Origin: Symsagittifera roscoffensis
Taxonomy: Eukaryota > Xenacoelomorpha > Acoela > Convolutidae
Assembly (NCBI RefSeq): GCF_963678635.1
Contig: NC_087065.1
Coordinates: 58,802,754-58,866,753 of the forward strand
Direction: 5' to 3'
Length of the DNA: 64,000 bases
The notes under the pieces were generated by a model. The model ran no database searches and was not told where the DNA came from. It saw only the letters and a program-made list of their open reading frames with translations. The position numbers and the translations under genes are program-made. This document shows, in pieces, positions 9,386 through 20,108 of the stretch; position 1 is the stretch's first letter, and each line of letters starts with the position of its first letter.

Positions 9386-12088
9386 TTAATTAAACAGGTT
9401 GTCATTAAAATTAAAATCAGTGCATATAAAATATTTAGGTTTCCTGGTGCCTCGGATACACAACAAGATGCTTTTCATTAAAGAAAAATTTATGCGAATG
9501 CGTAGCCACTTTATGGCTTCAGATTGGGTAGCATTTTTTTTGATGACAATTAAAAAGGCTAGTTGGGATAGCATCTTGTAGGTAAGAGGGGAGGCGCCGC
9601 CCAGACTGCTGAAAACTAATGGTGTAAATGAGCCGTTTTCGATGTTCAAAATACGTTGCTGGTACATATTGATCTTTTCGCGTTCATGTCTACGATAAAT
9701 CTGCGCATATTCGCCAGCATTGCTACGGGCTAGAGGATTAAAAACTCTAACATCAAAAAATGCCCGTTGGCCATGCTGCCAAAAACTCGAAGCAGAAACA
9801 TCCAGTCTGGCGCCGTCATTCAAGTTCCCTCTGACGTTATCGTTGTCATTGAGGGGATGAAGATGAGGTTCGACTTCCGTATCCGGACAGACTCCACGCA
9901 AGACGCCAGCTAAAAGGTCACGGAGGTCGTTGTGTCGCCGTCCGACAAAGCCTCCGGCAGCGCACTGAAGGGCGTGCTGAATACTGAAGTCTGCGCTACA
10001 GACACACTTCGTGGGCAAGTGTTCGAGGTTCACTCCGCATCGCATCCTTGCAAGATCACGGAACTCATGGCGGCTGAATAAGAAACCGTTATCTCTGTCT
10101 GGTCTCGCCGTTAGCCAGTGAGAAGCGCCCTTTTCACAAACTCCAGAGTTGATGAGTTTCAGCTTTTCCTTGACTGTAGACATCAGGTCAACGTGAGTTG
10201 TTTTCTCCAACTCACTTTTCGCGCGCTTAATGGACTGCGCTCCTTCTCTATAGCTATTAGTCTGGAGGGTACTTTCCTGCGATATTATTTGCGTGACTAA
10301 TGACGCTGTGGCTGCCTGTGAGCCGGTAAACCGAAACCGCTCGTAAGACGTCGGATTCTCGATAGCCATCCCGCCTAACTGAACAGGTAGCGACGTCAGA
10401 GTACGGGTTTCGTCTGAAATCTCGCATCCGAAGAGAGAGGGGAGCATCTTATCCTTGATAGAGGATTCAAGGGGGGTCCAGGTATCGGAGGGAGTGTCAA
10501 CGACCCGTTGGATGTATGCCCCATTTCGCTGTAGACTAATAGTATATCCAGCGAAAGCACAGTGTGGTTCAGTCTCAGCCATTTCGGAGAGTCTCTCAAC
10601 GAGAGTGCAGTATTCCTGGCATTTCTGAGTGGTATAAGCCAGTTTTTCGCTCTCATCGCCGACAAACCCTCCAAGATACTTACGGCCAGTGGCGATCTTA
10701 ACACCAGTATCTTCAAAAAGGAGAGTGGCGGCATCGAAAAATTCAGGCTTGACGACAAGGTAGGTTTTGTTAGCGTTAGGGTAGAAACCGTATCCAGGCC
10801 CTTCTTCCGCGAGGGCGTTCCACCAGCTATGGAGGGTCTTAAGTCTGCCGGCACCAGCTCCGTCGTCGGCGTAGAAGACACGCTTAGTGTCGGACTTCAT
10901 GTAGACCAGGGGAATGGTGGCGATGCCATACAGGCACATGGCCTCAGCATCTCCATGTGTAGTCCCCTCCTCAGAAAGAAACATCTCGTTACCGGCAAAC
11001 ATCATGGAAGGCTGTCTATAAGTGTTCGAGAAGAAGTTGGCCAGCTTGGGACACAAAACCTGGTCGTTTCGCAGAGCAGCGGCACGATTCAATTTATTGA
11101 ACGCGTTCTCGGCATCGACAAAGAGGATGCCCTCACATTCGGTGCTCTGAAATATGGTGTTCATGGAGTGAACAGCGGCTTCGATGCCGCCGGGGTGCCC
11201 AGCACAGGTCTGAAGAGGGCCCACGGTGCTACGGATTTCATCCTTCATTATGCTCATGATAGCAGAAGTGATGATCCGTCTGAAAACATCTCCTATGCCG
11301 ATAGGCCTGATGCCTGGGTTTTTGTCCAGTGCAATAGCACGGGAAGCAAGGAGGGGAGCCAAAGCATTAGGGTCGATGTTGGATCGCATCATGGACTGAC
11401 CCAAACTAGAAAGCTCAGTGCAGAGGTCATTTGTTCCGGTGAAGCTTCTGGAGCAAAGGATGCGACGAGCGTTGACTGAATTTACGCCGGATGGCCCGGC
11501 CCCTCCACTACACCTGAGTGCCGTTTTTCGGATGAGCTCGCCCGTGAGATTATAGCTAGCGGCTATTGTGGGCCTGTCGACAGGTCCATGAAGAATTGTA
11601 CCGAGCTTGATGTCTGCTCCAGTTGGATGTTTCTGTTTAAGCGCGTCAAGAACCTCGGTCGAAATTTCTAGTGGCTTGCTATTAGTTTCCAGCATGTTGG
11701 TAGCGGTGCTGTATTTACCATTTAAAATAAGGGAGCTATAACGTTTAGCGTCAATTTTATTGGGCCCAGTGGCCCGGTTAATATCGATATCAAAACGTTG
11801 CTGTATTTCCCTCCTTTCTTTCAGTAAGATACATAAATCACCGTCATGCCAAGAGTTGATTCTACGTAGCAAAACTTTCAAGTGGTCACGGCTTTTAGAT
11901 TGCTTAGCTGGTTTTTGTAACAGGAGTGGGGGAATTACGGCAAACGCAAAAAGAGCACTTTTAGCACCTGGCACATTGCTGTTAAAGGTATGCAATAAGC
12001 GCACCAACTCTGCGACGAATTGGTTCCCGGCATTGCCAGTGGGTAGGGCAAATAGATTTTGTCGCAGTTTTCCGATTGAGTGAAACAT
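9386..12088 (-). CDS. Non-LTR retrotransposon ORF: reverse transcriptase plus restriction-like endonuclease
   Basis: A 900-residue frame. The reverse transcriptase spans roughly residues 240-480: IRPIGIGDVFRR (260-271), CAGHPGGIEAA (295-305), FVDAENAF with the first catalytic Asp (323-330), and the FYADD box (405-409). The C-terminal third is a restriction-like endonuclease of the R2/NeSL/CRE superfamily: a C-x-C-x7-H-x4-C knuckle (Cys695, Cys697, His705, Cys709), RRHNDLRD (717-724), RLDVSASSFW (761-770) and FFDVRVFN (777-784). The enzyme would nick target DNA and copy its own RNA there. All core motifs look intact. The annotated Met lies inside the protein; the true N-terminus is in the overlapping frame at 11,935-12,456, so one frameshift breaks the element. 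Base composition is noticeably more GC-rich than the surroundings. Confidence 0.92.
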   Translation of the reverse strand: MFHSIGKLRQNLFALPTGNAGNQFVAELVRLLHTFNSNVPGAKSALFAFAVIPPLLLQKPAKQSKSRDHLKVLLRRINSWHDGDLCILLKERREIQQRFDIDINRATGPNKIDAKRYSSLILNGKYSTATNMLETNSKPLEISTEVLDALKQKHPTGADIKLGTILHGPVDRPTIAASYNLTGELIRKTALRCSGGAGPSGVNSVNARRILCSRSFTGTNDLCTELSSLGQSMMRSNIDPNALAPLLASRAIALDKNPGIRPIGIGDVFRRIITSAIMSIMKDEIRSTVGPLQTCAGHPGGIEAAVHSMNTIFQSTECEGILFVDAENAFNKLNRAAALRNDQVLCPKLANFFSNTYRQPSMMFAGNEMFLSEEGTTHGDAEAMCLYGIATIPLVYMKSDTKRVFYADDGAGAGRLKTLHSWWNALAEEGPGYGFYPNANKTYLVVKPEFFDAATLLFEDTGVKIATGRKYLGGFVGDESEKLAYTTQKCQEYCTLVERLSEMAETEPHCAFAGYTISLQRNGAYIQRVVDTPSDTWTPLESSIKDKMLPSLFGCEISDETRTLTSLPVQLGGMAIENPTSYERFRFTGSQAATASLVTQIISQESTLQTNSYREGAQSIKRAKSELEKTTHVDLMSTVKEKLKLINSGVCEKGASHWLTARPDRDNGFLFSRHEFRDLARMRCGVNLEHLPTKCVCSADFSIQHALQCAAGGFVGRRHNDLRDLLAGVLRGVCPDTEVEPHLHPLNDNDNVRGNLNDGARLDVSASSFWQHGQRAFFDVRVFNPLARSNAGEYAQIYRRHEREKINMYQQRILNIENGSFTPLVFSSLGGASPLTYKMLSQLAFLIVIKKNATQSEAIKWLRIRINFSLMKSILLCIRGTRKPKYFICTDFNFNDNLFN

Positions 12089-12456
12089 TCTACCAGCTCA
12101 TCATGTGGCAAATTCATACCTCTCGTTGTCTTCAGATTACCATCATTGATGTGCTGGTAGGGTGGCAGGTCCCTGAACGTCCAAGGATTCATGTCCTCCT
12201 TTGTTGTGTCCGGTCGCAGTGTTAGATCACTCATCGCCTGCGTTAGTCCCGATGGCTGGTTCAGGCAGGTCGGGCACACGAAGTGTTCTTCTCGTGGGAT
12301 GTTGTTCACGTATCTTTCTGTTGTCCCTGCGCAGGAATAGTGGAACCAGTGAAGGCAGATTCCGCAAAAGACTCCTTTCTGAACAACGAGTCCCCCGAAT
12401 CTGTATCGTTGCTTCCCGCATGGCGATGAATTTGATCGAACGGATCGTCCGGTCAT
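11935..12456 (-). pseudogene. N-terminal part of the non-LTR element ORF with PHD-like zinc finger
   Basis: A 173-codon frame beginning at ATG 12,456. It contains Cys13, Cys31-x2-Cys34, Trp37, His39-x2-Cys42 and Cys61-x2-Cys64, the layout of a PHD-type C4HC3 finger, which several RLE-type retrotransposons carry upstream of the reverse transcriptase. It overlaps the 900-residue frame by about 150 nt. The meaningful protein sequence switches frame near 12,060-12,090, before FALPTGNAGNQFVAEL of the downstream frame. The last ~45 residues here are therefore out-of-frame readthrough. A single small indel probably inactivated an otherwise complete ORF of roughly 1,000 codons. Confidence 0.75.
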
Positions 12457-14611
12457 CGCTGCACACTCATTTCATTTATTTGAAACTATTTAATAAGTTT
12501 ATCACAACAATTAGGCTAAAATAATTTTTAACCGAATATTTTTTAATTTTATAGATACAGACTATAAAATGACAATTTAATTGATTATGATCCATAGGAG
12601 CTCGGTGCGGATAAGCTAAACTCAGTTTTCTGAAATTTTTTTTTAAATCTCAATGATTGCTTTGTGTAAAAGTCAGAATTGTCTTTTATGTATAATAAAA
12701 AAAATCTGTTACACAAATTTGTCAAAAAACAAGGCCACAATTTCCAACCGAGTTTTCAAATTAGAAGCTTTCTAGCTTGATACAAAAGTTAAGATTTTTT
12801 TTTAAAAATTTATGTGTTAGTCTATTAGTCAATTTTGATGGCAAGAAGCAGATTATCCGTGAGAGTGTTGCCTATGTTATTTATCTATTTAATTTTTCAG
12901 TGAGAGTTACCCCATAATTACCCCAACCAACCATGACCATACAATTTCGACCAAACATATAATTGAATGAAATGTATGACCCATAGGGTCTTCTTACTTA
13001 TTCCGCACAAAAATCAATATTTCAACATCTTGAAACGAATTTTTGTTGCTTCCATGTGATTGGCTAGAATTAGCCAATCAAATGTCTGTACCATCTCACA
13101 AAGTTTTGTTCACAATTTTATCTTGAAATATAAATGAGGCGAATGGGCTTAAAATGAAGAATATTTGGTGAACTACTCAAAATTATTTCAAATACGCCCC
13201 AGAGTCTTAACCAGATAAAATAAAACACAAAAACAGCTCTGGGGTAAAAATGATAGCCTTCGTATGTGCTCAAATATCGGCCTTGTTTAAATTCGGCTCG
13301 AGAGTAAAGTGATCGCATTTGTTGTAATCAAATTAACCAGTGCAGTCTATCAGTGTGTTGTTTTCAGTACTTTAACATTGAATATTAAAAAAAATAAGAG
13401 ATTTGGGCTGAATAAATAAAAAGACCTGGGAATAATAAGAGAACTGTATGACCAGCATTTTTTGCGTAGCCTGGTGAACAATAACTTTTTCAGCTACAAC
13501 TGTCGCGGCCAAGGGTCTGTATGGTTTCTCCGTTTGCACGACTGGAGGCTGGTGCTGGCTGCGAGAACTCAAAACCGATGACAATATGTACCAGGTATCA
13601 GTATAAAACACTTTCATATCAAACTTGACTTCACGGTTTGAAAACGGTTTAAAGTTCACTGTTGTAATCTTTAAAAAAATTATGGATCTACTTAAAAATC
13701 TCCGCTCTATGGTATCTACTTAAGAATATCTATCCCTGTGAATAAATACAGTAAACTAGCGCTAGAGTTTTGTATTGAGAGTTAAAATTTTGCTGCATTC
13801 TGATTGGTTGATACCAACTTAATCTACTTCTCAATCTCCCCCTTTTCTGAAAAGGGAGAGGGAGAAATTGCTAAATAGATCCAAATAATAACCAAAAGAA
13901 ACAACAGGCGTTCTTCAAGTTTTAAGCTAGCTATACCAACATTGAAGTTATTATTGTTCAGACTTTTGCAAGAAGTGACGGACTATTCAGGCTCGGAGTT
14001 ATTTTTTCCAAACAAATCCGAACTTTTAATTAGTTGTTTTTGGCATTTATTTTGACAATATTTGATTTTTTTTTTGAAATTGCTGACGCAAAATTAGAAG
14101 ACTCAAAAAACCAAAAATTATTTTCTTAAGCTCTCTCTCAGATCGCTAATAGGGCCGCATTTAAAGGACCTCTTTAGGCCTGTTTTTGGAAAGTTTTGTA
14201 TCCCAAAAAAATTGAGTTTCAGCGCAATTATCCTTCTAACAACGTCAGCCAAAAATACCACAAAGAACCTCCAAATCAGTACTAAAAGGATGGACATTTG
14301 GTGGTTAAGGCGTCCACCCCCAACCCCTTCCTACGTTTGCCTGCGATTTTCTTTATTAAGCTATAGGGGATTTCAATATGGGAAAAAATTAGTCATTTGA
14401 GATAACTATCACGCAATATATTTCGTCTTTATATTGCGTAAGCGGCGTCTTACATCATCCCATTTCCAAGAATATGCATATTGAAAATAAAGGGTTTTAA
14501 AGCATTTTAGTATTGTAATTCTCAAAGTGTGTAAGAGTTTTAAATTGTCAAGTTTTCTAAACATTATAATCTCCTATAATCAGTTGTACTTGATTATAGT
14601 TCATACAAACA
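12457..14611. other. Intergenic AT-rich DNA, no supported gene
   Basis: Up to about 12,913 this may be the 5' UTR of the minus-strand element. The rest has only short shadow frames. One minus-strand frame (13,372-13,659, 95 codons) has a more GC-rich, protein-like middle and ends beside a sequence (13,446-13,465) resembling the foldback-repeat motif. I cannot support it as a gene. Confidence 0.5.
13058..13079. repeat. Perfect inverted repeat with opposed CCAAT motifs
   Basis: Nine-base arms GATTGGCTA and TAGCCAATC around a GAAT loop. Each arm contains a CCAAT-type motif, one per strand. No adjacent gene start is evident, so a regulatory role is only a possibility. Confidence 0.4.
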
Positions 14612-15154
14612 AAAACATGTTTCAATCAATTATATTTGCCTATCACTTTTCGGTTCATCTGAAGACAACTTTAAATACGAATTAAAAATTTTGTAGAAAT
14701 CCCTTAATATTAACTGAAAAAAGCCCGCGTTAGGTAAAAAACATTTCTACCAAAAATTGTCAATCGAAACCAATGCTCATCTTGAACAAATTGAGCCTTG
14801 TTTTATAAAAAGGGAGCTTGAGCAAACTTTAATCGAGAAAAAAACCAAAAAGTGAAAAAAATTTAAATTGATATGAAAGCTGCCACAGCATTTTTTGCGA
14901 ATTTTCACATTAGCCAACGGCCATGAAAATCATAACTTAGAAGGAACTCAGATGCAAGGTTGAAGACAATAAGGGCAAGAATAAAGGATTATAATAAAAT
15001 AAAATCTGTTAAAACGTTTCTTACATAACAAACGAAATATAAACAAGTGTGAAAACGATTAAAATAAATCGGAAAAAATTTAATAGTAGTCATTCATAGT
15101 AAATTGAAATATTTTATAATTGTTTATAAACCCTTATAAAATGAAAATGACCAA

Positions 15155-15202
15155 GTTAACGTCCCTCCCCCACCAAAAACTTTTTGGGGGGAGTATGTTA
15201 AC
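15155..15202. repeat. Imperfect hairpin with GTTAAC ends (also at ~18,547-18,593)
   Basis: GTTAACGTCCCTCCCCC and GGGGGGAGTATGTTAAC face each other across an AAAAACTTTTT centre. The arms pair over about 22 bases with a few mismatches. It is present in both tandem copies. Confidence 0.6.
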
Positions 15203-15494
15203 TCGGCTCTAAGTTGGGATTTTTCAGCCAATCAGAATCGTTCATTTTACAAGTAGCGCTCAGCAAATTTAATTTAAATTAAGCGCTGGGGTGGAGGTCT
15301 ATTTACTTGGTCTATTTGAAGGGGGGATGAAGTTAGTTCAACGAGAGAGATTATAGTCGATTATTGTTCGAAAATATAAACGATTTTTTTCATCATTTTT
15401 AGAAGGACTGGTGCAAAAGTTAGACAGTACTTGATTCTTAAGGTTCAAAACTGGATGTAAGATTGCAAATTGAGTTGCGGCAAGCAAGTTTTCT

Positions 15495-15960
15495 CTTGTT
15501 AACCCGGGTTGACCTCCATAGACCGAAATGCTAATCATACATTTTCATACACTTAGTCTGTGCAAAAATGCTAGTCATACAAATTTCATACATTTTTGCA
15601 AAATGAGTTTGATCGAACTTCAAAGGTATTTTATAATTGTTTTGGTATCGAAATTGGTATCTTTTCATTAAAAAAAGGAAAACAAATGGTATGAAAAAAA
15701 TATATGGAAATTGTATGATTAGAATTTTAAAAAAAAAAATTTTTGTGAAAAAAAAAGCTTTGAACAATCAATTCAACTGCTGGCAAAAAATTTAAGCGTT
15801 TTTTGGGCTGCTACGAATAAAAACTTTGACTTTTTTTAATTTTTGTTTTCTGAAAAAAATAGTAGTCATATAATTTCCATATTGACATGGATGACTAGCA
15901 TTTTTTTGATGGCGACGACAAAAAGTTTTCTAAGTATTTTTGAAATTGCCCCAAAAAAAT
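15495..15960. mobile_element. Foldback/MITE-like repeat, truncated copy joined to BEL gag
   Basis: Starts with AACCCGGGTTGACCTCCATA and carries several copies of the motif ATGCTAGTCATACAATTTCC in both orientations. The order of motifs, through GACTAGCATTTTTTTGATGG near 15,893, matches the reverse complement of the outer part of the fuller copy at 28,588-29,473. It has no coding capacity. It runs directly into the last codons of the gag-protease frame, so the BEL element lost everything 3' of that point. Confidence 0.65.
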
Positions 15961-17618
15961 TGCCCCAAAAATTGCCTCAACTGCGGGTATTTTTCCTGTA
16001 ATTCAGGAATACTTATGCTATCCGATCCAATGCGAATATGATCCTTAACATAAGCTCGAAAAGAAAATGAAAAATCACTGTTATTCGTTTCGGCGGAAAC
16101 TTGAAAACTCACTTGATGAGTTTTCATCACGCTCGTGGAATTGAATCCATTTATGGTGAGGTTAACGGGAGTGCCAAACAAATGGAGGCGTTTTACGAGA
16201 TCGGCGGATACCCATGAGTGCGTGGAAGCACTATCGCAAAGAGCTAGGGCGTTAGTAATCGTCGCATCCGCAGAGACGGCGAGTGATGCAACTGGCAGGA
16301 GGCCTTTAGTTGACTCCTGGCTATGAATATAGCCGACGGCAGCGTTAGTCGATACATGTTTAGCGTTTGCGTTACCTGACGCCGGGGAACTTTTAGTATC
16401 CTTAGGAGGAAAAATTTTCTCCGCTCCATGTAAGAGCACGTTGTGTGTGCCTTCACAATCTGGCTTCGGGCACTTTCTGGCCTTGCTACAATTACGAAAA
16501 CTGTGATTGCTCAGTAAACACGAAAAGCAACGTTTTTGTTTGGCTACATGTTTTGCTCGCTGCGTAGCGTTTTTCTCTTTGAGTGCGGCGCAATTCCAAA
16601 GAGCGTGTTGACCTTTACATACGGAACATGGAGGGCACTTTGGTTTTTCCTTAGTCTTATTACTTAAATTTGCGTTACTAGCACACACTTTCGTACCTAT
16701 TTTTTGCTTAACTGGTTCTTCAGACTTACTCTTAGAATTGATCGTTTTTAGCCTCTCATGACCCTCCGCTTTTTCTTTAAGCCATTCGTTGAAATCTAGC
16801 AGAGTTGGTCTATGCCATTGACGTCTTACGGTTTGCATTGACCATGCCTCCTTAAGGTTCGGGGGAAGCTTACTCACAGCTTGATTCAGTAAGTTAACAC
16901 TTTCCAGGTCGTCGTTAAAAGACAGGGACTTGAATACGGCAACAAGTCCAGAAATTGCAGAGGAAAATCCCATTACATTTTCCGAGTTATGCATTTTCAG
17001 CGGCGGAAAATTACTCAATTTATCTAGATGAGCCCCTACTACAGCATGCGGCTGTCCGAACTTTCTTTGAAGAGTTGCTAATGCGTTTTTATATAGTACT
17101 CCGCTATAGCTATACTCAGCGATTCCGGCTTTTGCTTTACCCACTACGAGCGTTTTCAGATAGGTAAGCTTTTCATCGTTACTGAGTATGGCTGAATCGA
17201 CCGTCGATTTGAATTGCCCAAACCACTCATTCCAATTAAGTGGGTTGCCATCGAACTGGGTCAGCTTCCACTCAGGGAGATGATCTTTTCGGCTGTGCAT
17301 GAGCATATTAACCAACTCTCGTGTCGAAAGTGGACGCTCGATGTCTGCACCAGGTGAATTATTGGGAGTTGGCTCTGTGTAACTCAAAGAGTTACCGTGA
17401 CAATCAGGAACGAACGGTTGATTAGCATGTGAAGAATTTTCAGGCTGTGCAAAGAACACAGTCCCTCCACTTGTATAAGGAACAAAATTATTCGGAGGAA
17501 CAATCGGAGTTACTGCGGAAAAAACAGTTGTCGAAGGAACGTAGTGCTGTTGAGTTGACATTAAAGGGGCAGCAACAGCTGGTCTCCACAAATTTATTAT
17601 AAGGATTGTAGTGGTCAC
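15930..17618 (-). CDS. BEL/Pao retrotransposon gag-protease fragment, copy 1
   Basis: A 562-residue frame. Residues ~100-300 are the Pao-type gag region (PEWKLTQFDGNPLNWNEWF and FGQPHAVVGAHLDKL), the DUF1759-like domain. Two zinc knuckles follow: C331-x2-C-x3-H-x4-C343 and a classic C364-x2-C-x4-H-x4-C377, plus more Cys/His to 397. Residues ~440-540 resemble the BEL retropepsin-like domain (DUF1758), with CDSASTHSWV (461-470) at the catalytic Asp462. Reverse transcriptase, RNase H and integrase are absent: the frame ends at 15,930 in the foldback repeat. The first ~15 residues are probably out of frame; the upstream gag lies in an overlapping frame at 17,488-18,009. The fragment could only work in trans, if at all. 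Confidence 0.88.
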   Translation of the reverse strand: MTTTILIINLWRPAVAAPLMSTQQHYVPSTTVFSAVTPIVPPNNFVPYTSGGTVFFAQPENSSHANQPFVPDCHGNSLSYTEPTPNNSPGADIERPLSTRELVNMLMHSRKDHLPEWKLTQFDGNPLNWNEWFGQFKSTVDSAILSNDEKLTYLKTLVVGKAKAGIAEYSYSGVLYKNALATLQRKFGQPHAVVGAHLDKLSNFPPLKMHNSENVMGFSSAISGLVAVFKSLSFNDDLESVNLLNQAVSKLPPNLKEAWSMQTVRRQWHRPTLLDFNEWLKEKAEGHERLKTINSKSKSEEPVKQKIGTKVCASNANLSNKTKEKPKCPPCSVCKGQHALWNCAALKEKNATQRAKHVAKQKRCFSCLLSNHSFRNCSKARKCPKPDCEGTHNVLLHGAEKIFPPKDTKSSPASGNANAKHVSTNAAVGYIHSQESTKGLLPVASLAVSADATITNALALCDSASTHSWVSADLVKRLHLFGTPVNLTINGFNSTSVMKTHQVSFQVSAETNNSDFSFSFRAYVKDHIRIGSDSISIPELQEKYPQLRQFLGQFFWGNFKNT

Positions 17619-18009
17619 TTAAATAGTTATAACTACTAACGGGAACACCCATATGTTGTTGTGATGGGGCTACAGGTGCTTGGTAGCCAGCTACTATTGA
17701 TCCTGCAGTGTGATGACTTAAAGAAACCTGATTAACTGCTGTTGATGCAGGAACGAACGGTGCTACACCAGAAGGAACTTCTGCAGATGTTGTCGGAGCA
17801 AAATAATTTTCAGAAATTACCGGGACTAATGACCCTGTGTTTGGGTTGCCTAGCACCGGATGAGTGGACAGAAAAGTTTGCTGAGTCAAATTATTAGAAA
17901 CAGGTTGAATGACCTGCTGTAACCCTACTGGATTGTTAACGGAAACCTGCGATCGGACCCAATTCGACAAATTATGTTGTTGTTCGTGAATGTGCTTACT
18001 GTAAAACAT
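17488..18009 (-). pseudogene. BEL gag proline/glutamine-rich linker, copy 1, with junction-made start codon
   Basis: A 173-codon frame of low-complexity Pro/Ser/Val/Gln sequence that precedes the gag domain of BEL copy 1. Its ATG (18,007-18,009) does not belong to gag: it was created when the tandem-duplication junction placed CATG beside the frame. In copy 2 the same reading frame simply continues upstream. It shifts frame relative to the 562-residue ORF in the overlap 17,488-17,618, and the same shift is present in copy 2. Confidence 0.7.
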
Positions 18010-18886
18010 GTTTCAACCAATTATATTTGCCTATCACTTTTCGGTTCATCTGAAGACAACTTTAAATACGAATTAAAAATTTTGTAGAAATCCCTTAATA
18101 TTAACTGAAAAAAGCCCGCGTTAGGAAAAAAACATTTCTACCAAAAATTGTCAATCGAAACCAATGCTCATCTTGAACAAATTGAGCCTTGTTTTATAAA
18201 AAGGGCGCTTGAGCAAACTTTAATCGAGAAAAAAACCAAAAAGTGAAAAAAATTTAAATTGATATGAAAGCTGCCACAGCATTTTTTTGCGAATTTTCAC
18301 ATTAGCCAACGGCCATGAAAATCATAACTTAGAAGGAACTCAGATGCAAGGTTGAAGACAATAAGGGCAAGAATAAAGGATTATAATAAAATAAAATCTG
18401 TTAAAACGTTTCTTACATAACAAACGAAATATAAACAAGTGTGAAAACGATTAAAATAAATCGGAAAAAATTTAATAGTAGTCATTCATAGTAAATTGAA
18501 ATATTTTATAATTGTTTATAAACCCTTATAAAATGAAAATGACCAAGTTAACGTCCCTCCCCCACCAAAAACTTTTTGGGGGGAGTATGTTAACTCGGCT
18601 CTAAGTTGGGATTTTTCAGCCAATCAGAATCGTTCATTTTACAAGTAGCGCTCAGCAAATTGAGTTTAAATTAAGCGCTGGGGTGGAGGTCTATTTACTT
18701 GGTCTATTTGAAGGGGGGATGAAGTTAGTTCAACGAGAGATTATAGTCGATTATTGTTCGAAAATATAAACGATTTTTTTCATCATTTTTAGAAGGACTG
18801 GTGCAAAAGTTAGACAGTACTTGATTCTTAAGGTTCAAAACTGGATGTAAGATTGCAAATTGAGTTGCGGCAAGCAAGTTTTCTCT

Positions 18887-19370
18887 TGTTAACCCGGGTT
18901 GACCTCCATAGACCGAAATGCTAATCATACATTTTCATACACTTAGTCTGTGCAAAAATGCTAGTCATACAAATTTCATACATTTTTGCAAAATGAGTTT
19001 GATCGAACTTCAAAGGTATTTTATAGTTGTTTTGGTATCGAAATTGGTATCTTTTCATTAAAAAATTGAAAACAAATGGTATGAAAAAAAATGCTAACCA
19101 TACAATTTCCATATATGGAAATTGTATGATTAGAATTTTTAAAAAAAAAAATTTTGTGAAAAAAAAAAGCTTTGAACAATCAATTCAACTGCTGGCAAAA
19201 CATTTAAGCGTTTTTTGGGCTGCTACGAATAAAAACTTTGACTTTTTTTAATTTTTGTTTTCTGAAAAAAATAGTAGTCATATAATTTCCATATTGACAC
19301 GGATGACTAGCATTTTTTTGATGGCGACGACAAAAATTTTTCTAAGTATTTTTGAAATTGCCCCAAAAAA
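18887..19370. mobile_element. Foldback/MITE-like repeat, duplicate copy with intact hairpin
   Basis: Duplicate of 15,495-15,960 within the second tandem copy. It keeps a hairpin at 19,091-19,132 (ATGCTAACCATACAATTTCC facing GGAAATTGTATGATTAG around ATATAT). Copy 1 has lost exactly one arm of it. Confidence 0.65.
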
Positions 19371-20100
19371 ATTGCCCCAAAAATTGCCTCAACTGCGGGT
19401 ATTTTTCCTGTAATTTAGGAATACTTATGCTATCCGATCCAATGCGAATATGATCCTTAACATAAGCTCGAAAAGAAAATGAAAAATCACTGTTATTCGT
19501 TTCGGCGGAAACTTGAAAACTCACTTGATGAGTTTTCATCACGCTCGTGGAATTGAATCCATTTATGGTGAGGTTAACGGGAGTGCCAACCAAATGGAGG
19601 CGTTTTACGAGATCGGCGGATACCCATGAGTGCGTGGAAGCACTATCGCAAAGAGCTAGGGCGTTAGTAATCGTCGCATCCGCAGAGACGGCGAATGATG
19701 CAACTGGCAGGAGGCCTTTAGTTGACTCCTGGCTATGAATATAGCCGACGGCAGCGTTAGTCGATACATGTTTAGCGTTTGCGTTACCTGACGCCGGGGA
19801 ACTTTTAGTATCCTTAGGAGGAAAAATTTTCTCCGCTCCATGTAAGAGCACGTTGTGTGTGCTTTCACAATCTGGCTTGGGGCACTTTCTGGCCTTGCTA
19901 CAATTACGAAAACTGTGATTGCTCAGTAAACATGAAAAGCAAAGTTTTTGTTTGGCTACATGTTTTGCTCGCTGCGTAGCGTTTTTCTCTTTGAATGCGG
20001 CGCAATTCCAAAGAGCGTGTTGACCTTTACATACGGAACATGGAGGGTACTTTGGTTTTTCCTTAGTCTTATTACTTAAATTTGCGTTACTAGCACACAC
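19342..20100 (-). pseudogene. BEL/Pao gag zinc knuckles and protease-like domain, copy 2
   Basis: A 252-codon frame matching the C-terminal 250 residues of the 562-residue ORF in copy 1, with the same zinc knuckles, catalytic CDSAS motif and truncated end. It is separated from the gag domain (20,109-21,029) only because the T tract near 20,110 is one base shorter than in copy 1. A few substitutions distinguish the copies. Confidence 0.85.
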
Positions 20101-20108
20101 TTTCGTAC

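Larger units (their letters stand above)
14612..18002. repeat. 3.39-kb tandem duplication, copy 1
   Basis: From ACATGTTTCAA near 14,615 the sequence repeats at offset 3,391 with very few differences. It covers AT-rich DNA, a foldback-like repeat (15,495-15,960) and the 3' two-thirds of a BEL/Pao gag-protease region. The junction near 18,003 shows an AAAACA microhomology shared by the two breakpoints. Confidence 0.95.

Noticed and set aside
10562-11479. 305-codon plus-strand open frame
   Set aside because: Antisense to the reverse transcriptase; its openness follows from the GC-rich codon use of the real minus-strand gene, and it has no recognisable motifs.
13372-13659. 95-codon minus-strand frame with a protein-like middle
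   Set aside because: No homology recognised, no convincing splice sites, and one end lies beside foldback-like sequence.
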